DNA of 64,000 bases from an uncultured Eubacteriales bacterium (GCA_900547295.1 URGK01000004.1:1-64000), one strand, 5' to 3'. Positions 16,928 to 26,184 are shown, counted from the first letter of the stretch. Translations and numbers: made by a program. Notes: a model not told the origin generated them from the sequence alone.

Positions 16928-17929
16928 ATGAAAAAGAAACTGATGGCAATTACCCTTATAGCACTTATGGTGATAACAGCGATGTTTACAGGCTGCGGAC
17001 AGCAGAGCAGCTTATCGGACGACGGTGAAACATTCAAAATCGGTCTTGTGCAGCTTATGGAGCACACATCTTTAGACCAGATCAGAGAGTCAATCATAGC
17101 AGAGCTTGAAGCAGAGGGCTATGTAGACGGCGAAAACATAACAATAGATTATCAGAATGCACAGGGCGAGCAGTCAAACCTTAAGACTATATGCCAGGGC
17201 TTTGTTGCGGACAAGGTTGATGTGATTGTAGCAATAACAACTCCTGCTGCACAGGTTGCCATGGGCGAAACAAAAGATATTCCAATCATATTCTCAGCAG
17301 TTACTGACCCTGTAGCGGCAGAGGTTGTTTCAGACCTTGAAAATCCGGGAGGAAACATTACAGGAACATCAGATGCAATTGACGTGGGTCAGATAATAGA
17401 CCTTGCCAAAGAGCTGACACCGGGATTTAAAACTATAGGCGCGCTTTACAACTCAAGTGAAACAAATTCAGTTGCAACAGTTGAGAGCCTTAAAGAGTAT
17501 GCAGATGCCAACGGTTTTGAAGTAATCGAAACAGCTATTACAAGCGCCAACGAAATTCAGACAGCGGCACAGAGCCTTGCAAAGAAATGCGACATCGTAT
17601 TCTCACCTACAGACAATACTGTTGCAACATCAATAGCTACTGCAAATGAAGTGTTCACAAAGGCAAAAATACCGTTTTATGTAGGCGCGGACTCAATGGT
17701 AAAGGACGGAGCATTTGCAACATCAGGTGTTGACTATGAATACCTAGGACAGCAGACAGCAAATATGGTTGTTGAGGTTCTTAACGGAGCTGACACAGCA
17801 ACTATGCCTGTAAGAACAATGGACGAAACAGGTATCTACATTAACAGCGAGACAGCGGCAGCTATCGGAGTTGAAATTCCTGAATCAATATTAAGTAAAG
17901 CAACAGATCTTGCAAAAGAGGATTTATAA
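16928..17929 (+). CDS. trpX: ABC importer substrate-binding lipoprotein, TrpX-like
   Basis: The 333-residue protein has a lipoprotein signal ending TAMFTGCG (Cys23) and the fold signature of the PF04392 family: FKIGLVQLMEHTSLDQ, INFSAVTDP-like IIFSAVTDPVAAEVV, NITGTSDA, and FSPTDNTVATS. Known TrpX-type systems under Trp T-boxes import tryptophan or a precursor. It is the first gene of a three-gene operon (gaps of 12 bp and an 8-bp overlap) behind the T-box, which supports the tryptophan role. Confidence 0.85.
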   Translation: MKKKLMAITLIALMVITAMFTGCGQQSSLSDDGETFKIGLVQLMEHTSLDQIRESIIAELEAEGYVDGENITIDYQNAQGEQSNLKTICQGFVADKVDVIVAITTPAAQVAMGETKDIPIIFSAVTDPVAAEVVSDLENPGGNITGTSDAIDVGQIIDLAKELTPGFKTIGALYNSSETNSVATVESLKEYADANGFEVIETAITSANEIQTAAQSLAKKCDIVFSPTDNTVATSIATANEVFTKAKIPFYVGADSMVKDGAFATSGVDYEYLGQQTANMVVEVLNGADTATMPVRTMDETGIYINSETAAAIGVEIPESILSKATDLAKEDL

Positions 17930-17941
17930 AGGACAGTACAA

Positions 17942-18874
17942 ATGCTAATCATTATCTTATTGGAATCATTGGAACTAGGGCTGATATATTCAATATTGGC
18001 CCTTGGAGTATTTTTATCATTCAGAACACTTAATACACCTGATCTTACGGTTGACGGAAGCATAGTTACGGGCGCTGCAATATCGGCGGTAATATGCACT
18101 GCCGCGGCAGATATGAGCCCGCATATGCAGGCGCTTATGTGCATACTGGCGCTGGCGGCTTCATTTGTGCTGGGTATGGGAGCGGGAGCTATTACAGCGC
18201 TGCTTAATACCAAGCTCAAGATACAGCCTTTGCTTGCGGGTATACTTGTAATGCTGGGAATTTACTCAATTAATTTAAGAATACAGGGCAAGGCCAACGT
18301 TAATCTCAACAACGTACCTACCATATACAGAAAAGCGGGAGATTTATTCGGCGGCTTTGAATACAGCTCGATAATTATAGGGGCGATTATTGCAGCCGTT
18401 ATAATTGCTCTCATGTACGGATTTTTAAATACGCGCAAGGGCTTTGCACTCCGCGCTACAGGCGACAACGAGGAAATGGTCAGAGCCTACGGTATCAGCA
18501 GTGATAATATGAAGCTTCTGGGACTTGCCGTATCAAACGGCCTTGTAGGTCTTGCAGGCGGCATGCTGGCGCAGTATCAGGGATATTCAGATGTCGGTAT
18601 GGGCGTCGGAATGGTTGTTATAGGGCTGGCGTCGGTAATCATCGGCGAGGTTATATTCGGAACACGCAGCCTTATCAGGAGGCTCATTGCGGTGGCTCTG
18701 GGAGCAGTGCTTTACAGAATGGTAATAGCGATTGCGCTTTACATAGGTATGCCACCGACAGATCTGAAGCTGGTATCGGCGATAATCGTTACAATCGCTC
18801 TTTCTATGGGACTTCTGGGTGAGAACTTCTCCCTGTTTAGAAAAAAGGATAAAGGGGGCAGAAAAAATGCTTAA
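17942..18874 (+). CDS. trpY: ABC importer permease, TrpY-like
   Basis: The 310-residue membrane protein has eight or more hydrophobic segments and the branched-chain/LivH-like permease signature ALGVFLSFRTLNTPDLTVDG near the N-terminus and GNEEMVRAYGIS-like GDNEEMVRAYGIS in the cytoplasmic loop that contacts the ATPase. It is the partner of the TrpX-like and TrpZ-like proteins. It overlaps the ATPase gene by 8 bp. Confidence 0.85.
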   Translation: MLIIILLESLELGLIYSILALGVFLSFRTLNTPDLTVDGSIVTGAAISAVICTAAADMSPHMQALMCILALAASFVLGMGAGAITALLNTKLKIQPLLAGILVMLGIYSINLRIQGKANVNLNNVPTIYRKAGDLFGGFEYSSIIIGAIIAAVIIALMYGFLNTRKGFALRATGDNEEMVRAYGISSDNMKLLGLAVSNGLVGLAGGMLAQYQGYSDVGMGVGMVVIGLASVIIGEVIFGTRSLIRRLIAVALGAVLYRMVIAIALYIGMPPTDLKLVSAIIVTIALSMGLLGENFSLFRKKDKGGRKNA

Positions 18875-19640
18875 AATAGAAAACCTTGTGAAAACTTTCG
18901 GAAAAGGTACAATAAATGAGCTTAGGGCCCTTGACGGTATCGACTTTCACGGCAGAGAGGGGGATTTCATTACAATAATAGGCAGTAACGGCGCAGGCAA
19001 ATCCACGCTTATGAACTCTATTGCGGGAGTATTTCCGTCAGACAGCGGAAGCATTATGCTTGACGGTATAGAGCTTTCAAAGCTCCCTGAACACAAAAGA
19101 GCAAGATATATAGGGCGTGTTTTTCAGGACCCTCTAAAGGGTACTGCCTTTGATATGACTATCGAGGAAAACCTGTCTATTGCATATAACAAGACAAGAA
19201 GCAGAGGCCTGCAGGCAGGCATAAACAAAGCGGACAGAGAGCTTTTCAGAGAGAAGCTTTCTATGCTGGGAATGGGTCTTGAAGACAGAATGAAAGAAAA
19301 GGCAAGACTTCTTTCCGGCGGACAGAGACAGGCGCTTACACTGTTTATGGCAGTGATTTCAAAGCCTAAGCTGCTGCTTTTAGATGAGCATACTGCGGCT
19401 CTTGACCCGTCTGCTGCAAAGAAAGTCCTTGAGCTTACGGATAAGTTTGCAGGCGAGGGCGGAATGTGTACAATGATGATAACTCACAATATGAAAGCTG
19501 CCCTTGAACACGGCAACAGAACAATTCTGATGCAGGCGGGCAGGATAGTTATGGATATCTCAGGGCAGGACCGTGATGAAATGACTGTCGAAAAGCTTGT
19601 GGAAAAATTCGAAATAGATAATGACAGAATGCTGCTTTAA
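18867..19640 (+). CDS. trpZ: ABC importer ATPase, TrpZ-like
   Basis: 257 residues from ATG 18867 (GGGGG 7 bases upstream; the longer frame from 18819 runs inside the permease gene and is rejected). Walker A GSNGAGKST is at 39-47, signature LSGGQRQ at 149-155, Walker B LLLLDEH at 169-175. The Walker B is followed by H-T-A-A-L-D, as common in this subfamily. It energises uptake through the TrpY-like permease. A hairpin follows the stop. Confidence 0.9.
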   Translation: MLKIENLVKTFGKGTINELRALDGIDFHGREGDFITIIGSNGAGKSTLMNSIAGVFPSDSGSIMLDGIELSKLPEHKRARYIGRVFQDPLKGTAFDMTIEENLSIAYNKTRSRGLQAGINKADRELFREKLSMLGMGLEDRMKEKARLLSGGQRQALTLFMAVISKPKLLLLDEHTAALDPSAAKKVLELTDKFAGEGGMCTMMITHNMKAALEHGNRTILMQAGRIVMDISGQDRDEMTVEKLVEKFEIDNDRMLL

Positions 19641-19649
19641 CTGAAAAAC

Positions 19650-19676
19650 AGAGCCTTGCAACTGATGCAGGGCTCT
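19650..19676 (+). terminator. Terminator after trpXYZ
   Basis: AGAGCCTTGCA (19650-19660) and TGCAGGGCTCT (19666-19676) form an 11-bp stem with one wobble pair, followed by a weak T-tract. Two further small hairpins lie in 19705-19802 (GGGAG/CTCCC and AGGAAxCGG/CCGxTTCCT) before the convergent ABM gene. Confidence 0.6.
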
Positions 19677-19809
19677 ATTCTTCGTATGATATAATTCACG
19701 AAATGTTAAGGGAGGATGTTGACAGCTCCCGCATTGCAGTATATCAGGCGGAAGCCATCATATCTATATATATATTAGGAAACGGCGGTAGATATCCGCT
19801 TCCTAAGTA

Positions 19810-20100
19810 TTAAAGCTGTATTTTTCGTACCTTTGTAACAGATACATAGGATTCTTTAACAGGCATAAACTCCTTCATATGAAGTGTCTGCATATGTGCT
19901 TTCTGGCAGGCTTCAGACTCCCATTCCTCAAGTAGCAGTATTGTGTCGGAATCGTCTGCATCAAGGTAATAGCTGTAGGAAATACAGCCGTCCTCCTGAT
20001 GGATTTTTTTAAGAATATCTGAAGCATATATTTTATTTAAAAATTCTTCTCTGACTCCCGGTCTGGTTTTGTATGTCACCAGTATTAAAAAAGTGTTCAT
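19810..20100 (-). CDS. ABM-domain (antibiotic biosynthesis monooxygenase-like) protein
   Basis: The 96-residue protein has the alpha+beta barrel pattern of ABM domains: FLILVTYKTRPG, a helix with REEFLNKI, EDGCISYSYYLDADDSDTILLLEEWES and a C-terminal H-x-x-H-M-K segment. Members are small cytoplasmic enzymes, often quinone- or haem-related, or of unknown role. The start has AGGAGG upstream. It lies 26 bases after the YczE-like gene and may be in its operon. Confidence 0.75.
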   Translation of the reverse strand: MNTFLILVTYKTRPGVREEFLNKIYASDILKKIHQEDGCISYSYYLDADDSDTILLLEEWESEACQKAHMQTLHMKEFMPVKESYVSVTKVRKIQL

Positions 20101-20126
20101 ATGATAACCTCCTTGAAAACAAGTCT

Positions 20127-20828
20127 CTATTTAGCTGCTGCTCTCAGCAGCCGTTCTGCCTGCTCCGGCAGATATGCTCTGAATGTAAATCTTTTGTCCA
20201 TCTGAGTACCGAATATGTCGATAATCTTTCCCATATTAAGAGCCGCAAGTACAGTGCCTATGCCAAGTCCCGATATATGGCCCGGGGCAAAGTAGGTCAT
20301 TGCGGCGGTTGCCGTAATGCAGAGCGCATCAAAGCCTATCTTTATTTTTGAATAGCCAAGTGATGTAATGACTGTAAGCTCCCTCGGAAACAGATCGGTA
20401 GGAGTGATGGGAAGCCCGCAGCGGTTGCACAGCGCAATTCCTATGCATATCATTACATAACTTATTACAAAATATGCTATGCGCCATGGAAGCGAATCGG
20501 GAAGTGCGTCAACCCACAGTGAATGTAAATCCAGCAGCTTGCCGAAGATAAAGCCTATGACGAAGTTGAACATATATGAGGGAATGAATTTTCGCCTCAT
20601 AATCATAAGGCTTAATACAAGTACTCCCTGAAACAGATATGTCCATGTGCCAAGCGTGAATACAGGAAAAACTCTGGAAAAAGCGTAGGGAACACTGGAA
20701 ATGGCGGATATCCCCGAGCCGGAGTAAAGCATCAGTATCACGCCCAATGTGTTTATAACGAGGGCAATACCGAGAGCCGCCTCTCCGGGAATTACAGGCC
20801 GGTCGTCCAATGTTTCTTTGCGTTTCAT
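20127..20828 (-). CDS. YczE/YyaS-like membrane protein
   Basis: The 233-residue protein has about five hydrophobic helices. It has the family pattern: N-terminal GxxLVINTLGVILMLYSGSGISAISSVPYA, FGKLLDLHSLW, and ICIGIALCNRCGLPITPTDLFPREL. The physiological role of the family is unsettled. It is divergently transcribed from the LysR gene at 20969, whose product probably controls it. Confidence 0.7.
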   Translation of the reverse strand: MKRKETLDDRPVIPGEAALGIALVINTLGVILMLYSGSGISAISSVPYAFSRVFPVFTLGTWTYLFQGVLVLSLMIMRRKFIPSYMFNFVIGFIFGKLLDLHSLWVDALPDSLPWRIAYFVISYVMICIGIALCNRCGLPITPTDLFPRELTVITSLGYSKIKIGFDALCITATAAMTYFAPGHISGLGIGTVLAALNMGKIIDIFGTQMDKRFTFRAYLPEQAERLLRAAAK

Positions 20829-20900
20829 AAATAAAGTCCTTTCCCGCTGCTTATTGCAACTGATTTAACTGTATCACAAAAAACACATTAAAACAAATTG

Positions 20901-20947
20901 ATAGTTTTGATTAAACTATAGTTTGTATCTATGGATTATAGTATAAT
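20901..20947. promoter_or_regulatory. LysR-type operator and promoter region
   Basis: ATAGTTT (20901-20907) and AAACTAT (20913-20919) form a perfect 19-bp inverted repeat fitting the T-N11-A LysR box. TATAAT at 20942-20947 lies 21 bases upstream of the lysR-type gene start. Both are in the 140-bp gap between the divergent genes. Confidence 0.6.
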
Positions 20948-20968
20948 GAAAAAAGGAGGGAGACCTAT

Positions 20969-21844
20969 ATGAATTTAGACTATATCAGATATTTTGTTAA
21001 GCTTGCGGAGGTGCAGCATTATACAAAGGCGGCGGAAATTCTGTGTATTTCACAGCCCAGCTTAAGCCACGCCATGCGTCAGATGGAAAAAGAACTGGGC
21101 GTACAGCTCTTTGAGAAGAAAGGCAGGAATACAGTTCTGACGAGATTTGGCGAGGAATTTCTCGATACGGCTAAAAGAACTCTTGCTACACTTGATGAGG
21201 GAGTTGCTTCCATGAAGAAAAGCGCCAGAGGAGAGGGACTCATAAGACTTGGATTTCTGCGGGTTCTCGGAATTGATTTTATACCGCAGCTTGCGGCGGA
21301 ATTTATCAGAGAAAACCCCGGAAAAAACATTCAGTTTACTTTCCATACAGAGAGGACGGAGCCTCTGATTAAGGGACTTTCGGACAGAGCTTTTGACCTT
21401 GTGTTCAGCTCTGCGCCAAAGCCGGAGCTGAATATGACAGCAATCCCTGTACACGAACAGAAGCTTGTTGTTATAGTGCCAAAAGGACACCCTCTTGCAG
21501 AGCGCAAGGCTGTGAGCCTTGAGGAAACCCTGCCTTATCCTCAGATATATTTTGCAAAAGGCTCAGGAATACGAAACGTGGTAGACAGACTGTTTGAAGA
21601 TATAGAGGCAAAGCCGCAGATTTCGTGCGAAAACGAGGAGGATCAGGTTATTGCGGGTCTGGTGGCAGGAGGATTTGGAATTGCCGTGGTTCCTTACATG
21701 GATATGCTTATGAAGCTTGATATATCAATTCTAGAGATTGAATATCCGCCGTACAGGCGGGAATTTTTTATGGTACAGAACAACGATGCCTATTTATCTC
21801 CCGCAGCGGCAGCCTTTAGAGATTTCGTGGCAGACAGAAAATAG
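20969..21844 (+). CDS. LysR-family transcriptional regulator
   Basis: The 291-residue protein has an N-terminal winged helix-turn-helix at 1-60 (YFVKLAEVQHYTKAAEILCISQPSLS), a linker helix and a periplasmic-binding-like effector domain (~90-290) with the usual GYPxxxxA-like LEETLPYPQIYFAKGSG. It is probably an activator or autorepressor acting at the inverted repeat upstream and on the divergent YczE-like gene. AAAGGAGGGAG precedes the start. The ligand is unknown. Confidence 0.9.
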   Translation: MNLDYIRYFVKLAEVQHYTKAAEILCISQPSLSHAMRQMEKELGVQLFEKKGRNTVLTRFGEEFLDTAKRTLATLDEGVASMKKSARGEGLIRLGFLRVLGIDFIPQLAAEFIRENPGKNIQFTFHTERTEPLIKGLSDRAFDLVFSSAPKPELNMTAIPVHEQKLVVIVPKGHPLAERKAVSLEETLPYPQIYFAKGSGIRNVVDRLFEDIEAKPQISCENEEDQVIAGLVAGGFGIAVVPYMDMLMKLDISILEIEYPPYRREFFMVQNNDAYLSPAAAAFRDFVADRK

Positions 21845-21847
21845 GAG

Positions 21848-21875
21848 ACGCAGCTTGCATTTGCAGACTGCGCCT
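21848..21875. terminator. Hairpin between convergent lysR-type and ABC permease genes
   Basis: GACGCAG and CTGCGCC flank an inner TGCA/TGCA pair, followed by TTTATTATTT. It serves as a shared terminator for converging genes. Confidence 0.5.
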
Positions 21876-21884
21876 TTATTATTT

Positions 21885-23924
21885 CTATTTTAAAATTAGA
21901 TCTCTGAAATCTTCCGGAAGTGTTTCCTTTGAATAGGACATAGAATAATAGTATGTCGTTGAAGATCCCTTTCGCTTCAGATCGAGGGACAGTTCATAGT
22001 ATGCGCCTGCCTCCTCGGCTACGCAGGGGTAAAGCTTCCGAATTTCTTTAAGCGTTTTTCCTTTTAACCTCTTTGAAATATCAAGGGTACTGTCATTGGA
22101 ATTATTAAACAGCGATGCGCTTTTTACAATATATTCTGAGGGGTCAATCTCTGAATAATAGCTGTGCTTTTTAAGCCAGCGTATTGTGTTTGTATCACTG
22201 TCAAGCACAGGAATTCTGTTACAGCTGCCATAATCTCCGTCTTTGTCAGGACCGGACAGAGAAATCTCTATAGCTCCGAGAGCTTTGTTTGCATCAAGTT
22301 CCTCTTCAAAGGTTCTGCCCTTAAAATCTTTTTCAATAGCGGCAATCAGTCCGTCAATTTCTGCAGTTTTTATCTCTGCTGAGTAATATTCATCGGATGT
22401 ATATGACACCAGCGATACTGAAACATTGCTCAAATCATTGAGGAAATCATTGTTATACAGCGAGTATATATCCTTGTATTCGTCAGACTCGTAGATTGCT
22501 TTGATTGCCCTGCTGTTTTTTATGAAGTCAAAAGATGCATCATAGCTTCTCTTTAAAGTATGGCTGTTTTTGAGCGTGTAGCTGCAGCTTCTCTCCGAAT
22601 CCCCAAGGAAAGAATCCAGACTTCCGGAGATTACTGCGCCGGATTTCCGCAGGAGAAACTCCCTGTGGAGATTTCTGATATTCTCTATGTTCTCCTTTGA
22701 AGTGAATTCAGCACGGTTTGCTTTCCGGTCAGTCTGTATATACCGGGAAAGTATATCGGTTGATACTGATTTGATGTCCGCTTGTTTTGGTATTCTGTTC
22801 TCATAACCTGTGACATCAAAGGCAAATATACTTATGAATAACGCTATTATTACCGCATATACACCAAAGGCTTTGAACGTGTTTCTGTTAAAAACTCTTG
22901 TTGTCTTGAGCGCCAGCATACGGCTCAGTATATAAAACACAGCGGTGCCTGCGATAAACCATATGAAAAATCTGCTTTCTTCGCCTGCGAACAGACCGAT
23001 AAGCGTTGCCGCAAAGAAAGTTATGAGACCGCATACTACAGGTACCATGATTTTGAAAGCAAGCGGTTCTGCCGCATTTTCAAGCTTTCTCTGTCTGTAG
23101 AGGAAGTATCCTGCAGCGACAATCACAGCCGCTATGAGAATATATACAATTACAGGCAGAATATTTATGCTGTCCGAATTCGGAAAGGCTCTGGCTCTCA
23201 TAGACGATATGCTAAGTACAGGCGTGGACAGTTTGATTGTGTGGCGCATTGCCGATGATGTCGAAAACCCGTAAAGGAAAAGCTGCGCATATTCACAGAC
23301 AAAGGCAAGCAGTGCGGGCGCCAGAACATTAAGACCGACAGCACCGATGATGTGCATTACGGAGGTGCCGCAGAGCATACCCGCAAATACCGATATCACA
23401 TATACAAACAGCATAATCAGGAGCAGAAGAAGCATTGTGACAAGAACGGCCTTTACCGTAAACATATCTCTGCCTCTTATAGCTTCTGTGGCGGAACTGT
23501 AGTACATATTCTCGTCATAATATACAGGTTTTGACAGTATCATAAGTATTGCACTGTTTACTATAACAGGTGCAGCTGCAAGAACATATCCGGAAATCAG
23601 ATGCCCTATGTACAGCTGACCTCTGGTTACAGGCAGGCTGTGACATACGGCGGCAGCATTTACAAGGTGCATATATCTGAAAACCACAATCGCTGCAATC
23701 ATTGTAAATATGTAGACCGAGCCTGTCATAAACACGTTGGACATATCCATAGTTGACTGTATGTACATTGCTATGGACTGAAGATTCGAGTAATTTATAA
23801 TTACTGCTGCGGTGGTGGCAAGAAAAAGCACCAGAAATTCAGCCAGTGATAAAACCCAGAATCTCCTGAAATCATTCAGTATTATTGTTCTGATTGGCTT
23901 AGAGCAGGATGCTGCTGTATTCAT
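21885..23924 (-). CDS. ABC-2 type permease of a YtrA-controlled transporter
   Basis: 679 residues from the ATG at 23924, which has GGAGGTG seven bases upstream (a longer frame to 23963 exists). There are hydrophobic segments at ~25-45, 65-85, 105-125, 150-180, 190-215, 260-285, 295-320, 330-345 and 355-375. They are followed by a ~300-residue hydrophilic domain predicted to lie outside, ending in short beta-rich segments. It pairs with the ATPase gene, which overlaps it by 26 bp. GntR/YtrA-linked ABC systems of this type respond to envelope-active compounds; the substrate is not known. Confidence 0.8.
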   Translation of the reverse strand: MNTAASCSKPIRTIILNDFRRFWVLSLAEFLVLFLATTAAVIINYSNLQSIAMYIQSTMDMSNVFMTGSVYIFTMIAAIVVFRYMHLVNAAAVCHSLPVTRGQLYIGHLISGYVLAAAPVIVNSAILMILSKPVYYDENMYYSSATEAIRGRDMFTVKAVLVTMLLLLLIMLFVYVISVFAGMLCGTSVMHIIGAVGLNVLAPALLAFVCEYAQLFLYGFSTSSAMRHTIKLSTPVLSISSMRARAFPNSDSINILPVIVYILIAAVIVAAGYFLYRQRKLENAAEPLAFKIMVPVVCGLITFFAATLIGLFAGEESRFFIWFIAGTAVFYILSRMLALKTTRVFNRNTFKAFGVYAVIIALFISIFAFDVTGYENRIPKQADIKSVSTDILSRYIQTDRKANRAEFTSKENIENIRNLHREFLLRKSGAVISGSLDSFLGDSERSCSYTLKNSHTLKRSYDASFDFIKNSRAIKAIYESDEYKDIYSLYNNDFLNDLSNVSVSLVSYTSDEYYSAEIKTAEIDGLIAAIEKDFKGRTFEEELDANKALGAIEISLSGPDKDGDYGSCNRIPVLDSDTNTIRWLKKHSYYSEIDPSEYIVKSASLFNNSNDSTLDISKRLKGKTLKEIRKLYPCVAEEAGAYYELSLDLKRKGSSTTYYYSMSYSKETLPEDFRDLILK

Positions 23925-24804
23925 TCTTTTCACCTCCCAGTTCATAAATGAAAATCTCTTCAAGTGTAAGCGGAAGCATATCCAGGATCAGCGGACTGTA
24001 TGGGTTGAGCGCGTCTTCTATTTCCTCTGCGCTGTTTCTGACAATCAGCATATCTACGCTGCCGCTGGTGTTTCGGCTGAGAATGTTAAGTGCGCTGTAA
24101 ACGTCTGGCTGCGGCTTTGCAAAGGCAACCTGTACTTTGTGTATATTCGATTTGAGATCGTCAAGCTCTCTTTCAAGCACCAGTTCTCCTGCCGAGAGTA
24201 TTCCCACCGTATCGCAGATGCCCTCTATCTCCTTGAGATTGTGTGATGATATCAGGACTGTCATTTCTCTTTCAGCAACATCATTTACTATGATATCCCA
24301 TACTGTTCTTCTTACTATAGGATCAAGTCCGTCAACAGGCTCGTCGAGAATAAGGGCATCGGGCATTGCCGATATGGCAAGTGTGAAAGCCGCCTGTTTC
24401 TGCATACCCTTTGAAAACCTTATTATCTTTTTGCTGCGGTCAAGGCCGAAAGCGTTTACAAGAGCATCAAACCTCTGACCGTTCCACTTCTGATACATGC
24501 CGGCATAGAGCCTGCGCATATCGTTAAGATTGTAGTTTCCGAAGAAGAATAAATCATCTGGTACAAAGCATATGCGCTGCTTTGCGGAAGTGTTCTCGTA
24601 GATAGCTCTTCCGTCTAAAGTGATGCTGCCCGAATCAGGCCTTATAATTCCTGTAATGTGCTTTAAAATTGTGGTTTTGCCGCTGCCGTTGGTGCCGACA
24701 AGACCATATATAGAACCCCTTCTGATGCACATTGAAACACTTTTGAGCGCGTGAACATTTTCAAAATGCTTATCGACCTTTGAAACTTTAATCAAGATGC
24801 TCAC
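23899..24804 (-). CDS. ABC transporter ATPase of a YtrA-controlled system
   Basis: The 301-residue protein has Walker A GLVGTNGSGKTT near 34-45, an FSKGMQKQ signature and Walker B ALILDEPVDGLD. The start is probably the GTG at 24804, which overlaps the GntR gene by 17 bp; a TTG at 24795 with GGGGTG before it is an alternative. It is the second gene of a GntR-ATPase-permease operon. Confidence 0.85.
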   Translation of the reverse strand: MSILIKVSKVDKHFENVHALKSVSMCIRRGSIYGLVGTNGSGKTTILKHITGIIRPDSGSITLDGRAIYENTSAKQRICFVPDDLFFFGNYNLNDMRRLYAGMYQKWNGQRFDALVNAFGLDRSKKIIRFSKGMQKQAAFTLAISAMPDALILDEPVDGLDPIVRRTVWDIIVNDVAEREMTVLISSHNLKEIEGICDTVGILSAGELVLERELDDLKSNIHKVQVAFAKPQPDVYSALNILSRNTSGSVDMLIVRNSAEEIEDALNPYSPLILDMLPLTLEEIFIYELGGEKNEYSSILL

Positions 24805-25174
24805 CCCTTTCCTTTATAATTTCGCCTACAGCTCTGAGTATATCCTCATCTGTAAGCCCGATATAGTAAAGCTCCTCTATATAGAATCTGATATGCTCTA
24901 TAATGTCCTTGTATTTCTGCATATCCAGTACATTTGTGTCGATTTCGGATACAAATGTGCCAAGTCCTGCAGACGTATAGATATACCCCTGCCGTTCAAG
25001 CTCTTTGTATGCCTTCTGCACAGTGTTCGGGTTTATCAGAAGCTGCTTTGAAAGCTCGCGCACAGAGGGAAGCTTGCTCTGAGGCGGCAGTACATTTCGC
25101 ATAATAAGCTCTTTGATATTGTCTATCACCTGTTCGTAAATGGATTTACGACTCTTTGAATCTATCTGAAACAT
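24788..25174 (-). CDS. GntR-family regulator, YtrA subfamily
   Basis: The 128-residue protein has a winged helix-turn-helix at ~10-76 (KLPSVRELSKQLLINPNTVQ, KAYKELERQGYIY) and only a short ~45-residue C-terminal helical tail. This is the hallmark of the YtrA subfamily. Members repress their own operon encoding an ABC transporter. Here the regulator is the first gene of such an operon and a matching inverted repeat lies directly in its promoter (25201-25225). Confidence 0.9.
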   Translation of the reverse strand: MFQIDSKSRKSIYEQVIDNIKELIMRNVLPPQSKLPSVRELSKQLLINPNTVQKAYKELERQGYIYTSAGLGTFVSEIDTNVLDMQKYKDIIEHIRFYIEELYYIGLTDEDILRAVGEIIKERGEHLD

Positions 25175-25200
25175 TTCAGCCTCCTTTCTTTTGTGTCTTG

Positions 25201-25230
25201 AGTGTACTATAACAGACAGTACACTGTCAA
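25201..25230 (-). promoter_or_regulatory. YtrA-type operator overlapping the operon promoter
   Basis: A perfect inverted repeat, AGTGTACT (25201-25208), nine bases, AGTACACT (25218-25225). On the minus strand a TTGACA -35 box (complement of 25225-25230) runs straight into it, so a bound dimer would cover the promoter. The gene start is at 25174. TGTACT half sites with this spacing fit the known YtrA pattern. Confidence 0.75.
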
Positions 25231-25342
25231 GGCAAAATAAAATTTTTTTGAATAAATTTTAAAAACTGTCCTTTTTCGTGCAACATTTTTGCCGTTTTTT
25301 GCACTATATATATAGAACTTCTCAGGAAAGGAACGAAGAACA

Positions 25343-26131
25343 ATGAAAAAAAGAGAAATGCCTTTAATTCTGCCGTTTGTAATCGCGCTGGCTGCGGCAG
25401 CAGCAGTATATGAGCTTCAGAAGATAATAGGAACGGCGCTGTTTCCTGTGTTTGACGGAGGAAAAACAAGCGATTGGAGCAATACTACATATATACTGAT
25501 GGATATTGCAATGATTATTCTGTTTATCCCCTCCTACATACTCCTGTTCAGACCCGAAAGAGGCAGCGAGAGAATAAGGCTCAGGGATACCGGCGGCATG
25601 GGGCTTTTGTGCACGGCGGCGGGAGCTGTTATTACCTCTGTTGCAATAGGACTTGCCATAAAGCTTGCGGCTATATGGGGAGCATTCCCTGTCTTTGACA
25701 ATGTGGAAATAATATTAAAAGACGGAAACCTGCTGCTGTCGGTGCTTTCGATAGTAATATGCGCGCCTCTTATGGAGGAGCTTGTATTCAGAGGACTTGT
25801 ATTTAAAAGCTTCAGGAGCATAAGCGGCTTCTGGTTTTCGGCAATCTTGTCCTCTGCGGTATGGGCCGTGATACATCTTAATCTTGTGCAGGGCATACGC
25901 GCTGTGGGAGTGGGGCTGTTTCTGGCCTTTGTGTACGAAACCTATCAGAAACTGTGGGTGCCGGTATTTGCCCACATGAGTATAAATGCGATTGCAACGG
26001 CTTCTGATTACAGCGGAGTGCTGAGAGGGCTTCACCTTGAAAGCTGCTGGTATTTAATTATGGCCGCTCTGCTGTTTGCAGCGCTTTATCCGATATGCAG
26101 GATTATAGCTAAAAGCGGGAAGCGCCTGTAA
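25343..26131 (+). CDS. CPBP-family intramembrane metalloprotease
   Basis: The 262-residue protein has about eight hydrophobic helices. The family motifs are present: EExxxR at 145-150 (MEELVFRGL), HxxxG-like His178 (VIHLNLVQG) and His211 with Asn215 (HMSINAIA). These are the putative metal ligands of the CAAX/Abi/Rce1 fold. Roles of bacterial members include bacteriocin immunity and processing of membrane peptides; no bacteriocin gene is visible here. TTGCCG and TATAGA upstream (25289-25316) may be its promoter. Confidence 0.85.
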   Translation: MKKREMPLILPFVIALAAAAAVYELQKIIGTALFPVFDGGKTSDWSNTTYILMDIAMIILFIPSYILLFRPERGSERIRLRDTGGMGLLCTAAGAVITSVAIGLAIKLAAIWGAFPVFDNVEIILKDGNLLLSVLSIVICAPLMEELVFRGLVFKSFRSISGFWFSAILSSAVWAVIHLNLVQGIRAVGVGLFLAFVYETYQKLWVPVFAHMSINAIATASDYSGVLRGLHLESCWYLIMAALLFAALYPICRIIAKSGKRL

Positions 26132-26157
26132 AAAAATAGGCCGTGCGGGGAATTTTA

Positions 26158-26184
26158 AGTGTCTATGGAATTGCCATAGACACT
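26158..26184 (+). terminator. Terminator after the CPBP gene
   Basis: AGTGTCTATGG (26158-26168) and CCATAGACACT (26174-26184) form a perfect 11-bp stem, followed by GTTTTG. Confidence 0.7.

Noticed and set aside
19681..19809. Hairpins and AT-rich stretch as a small RNA
   Set aside because: Short stems without a convincing promoter-terminator pair; more likely terminator remnants between convergent genes.
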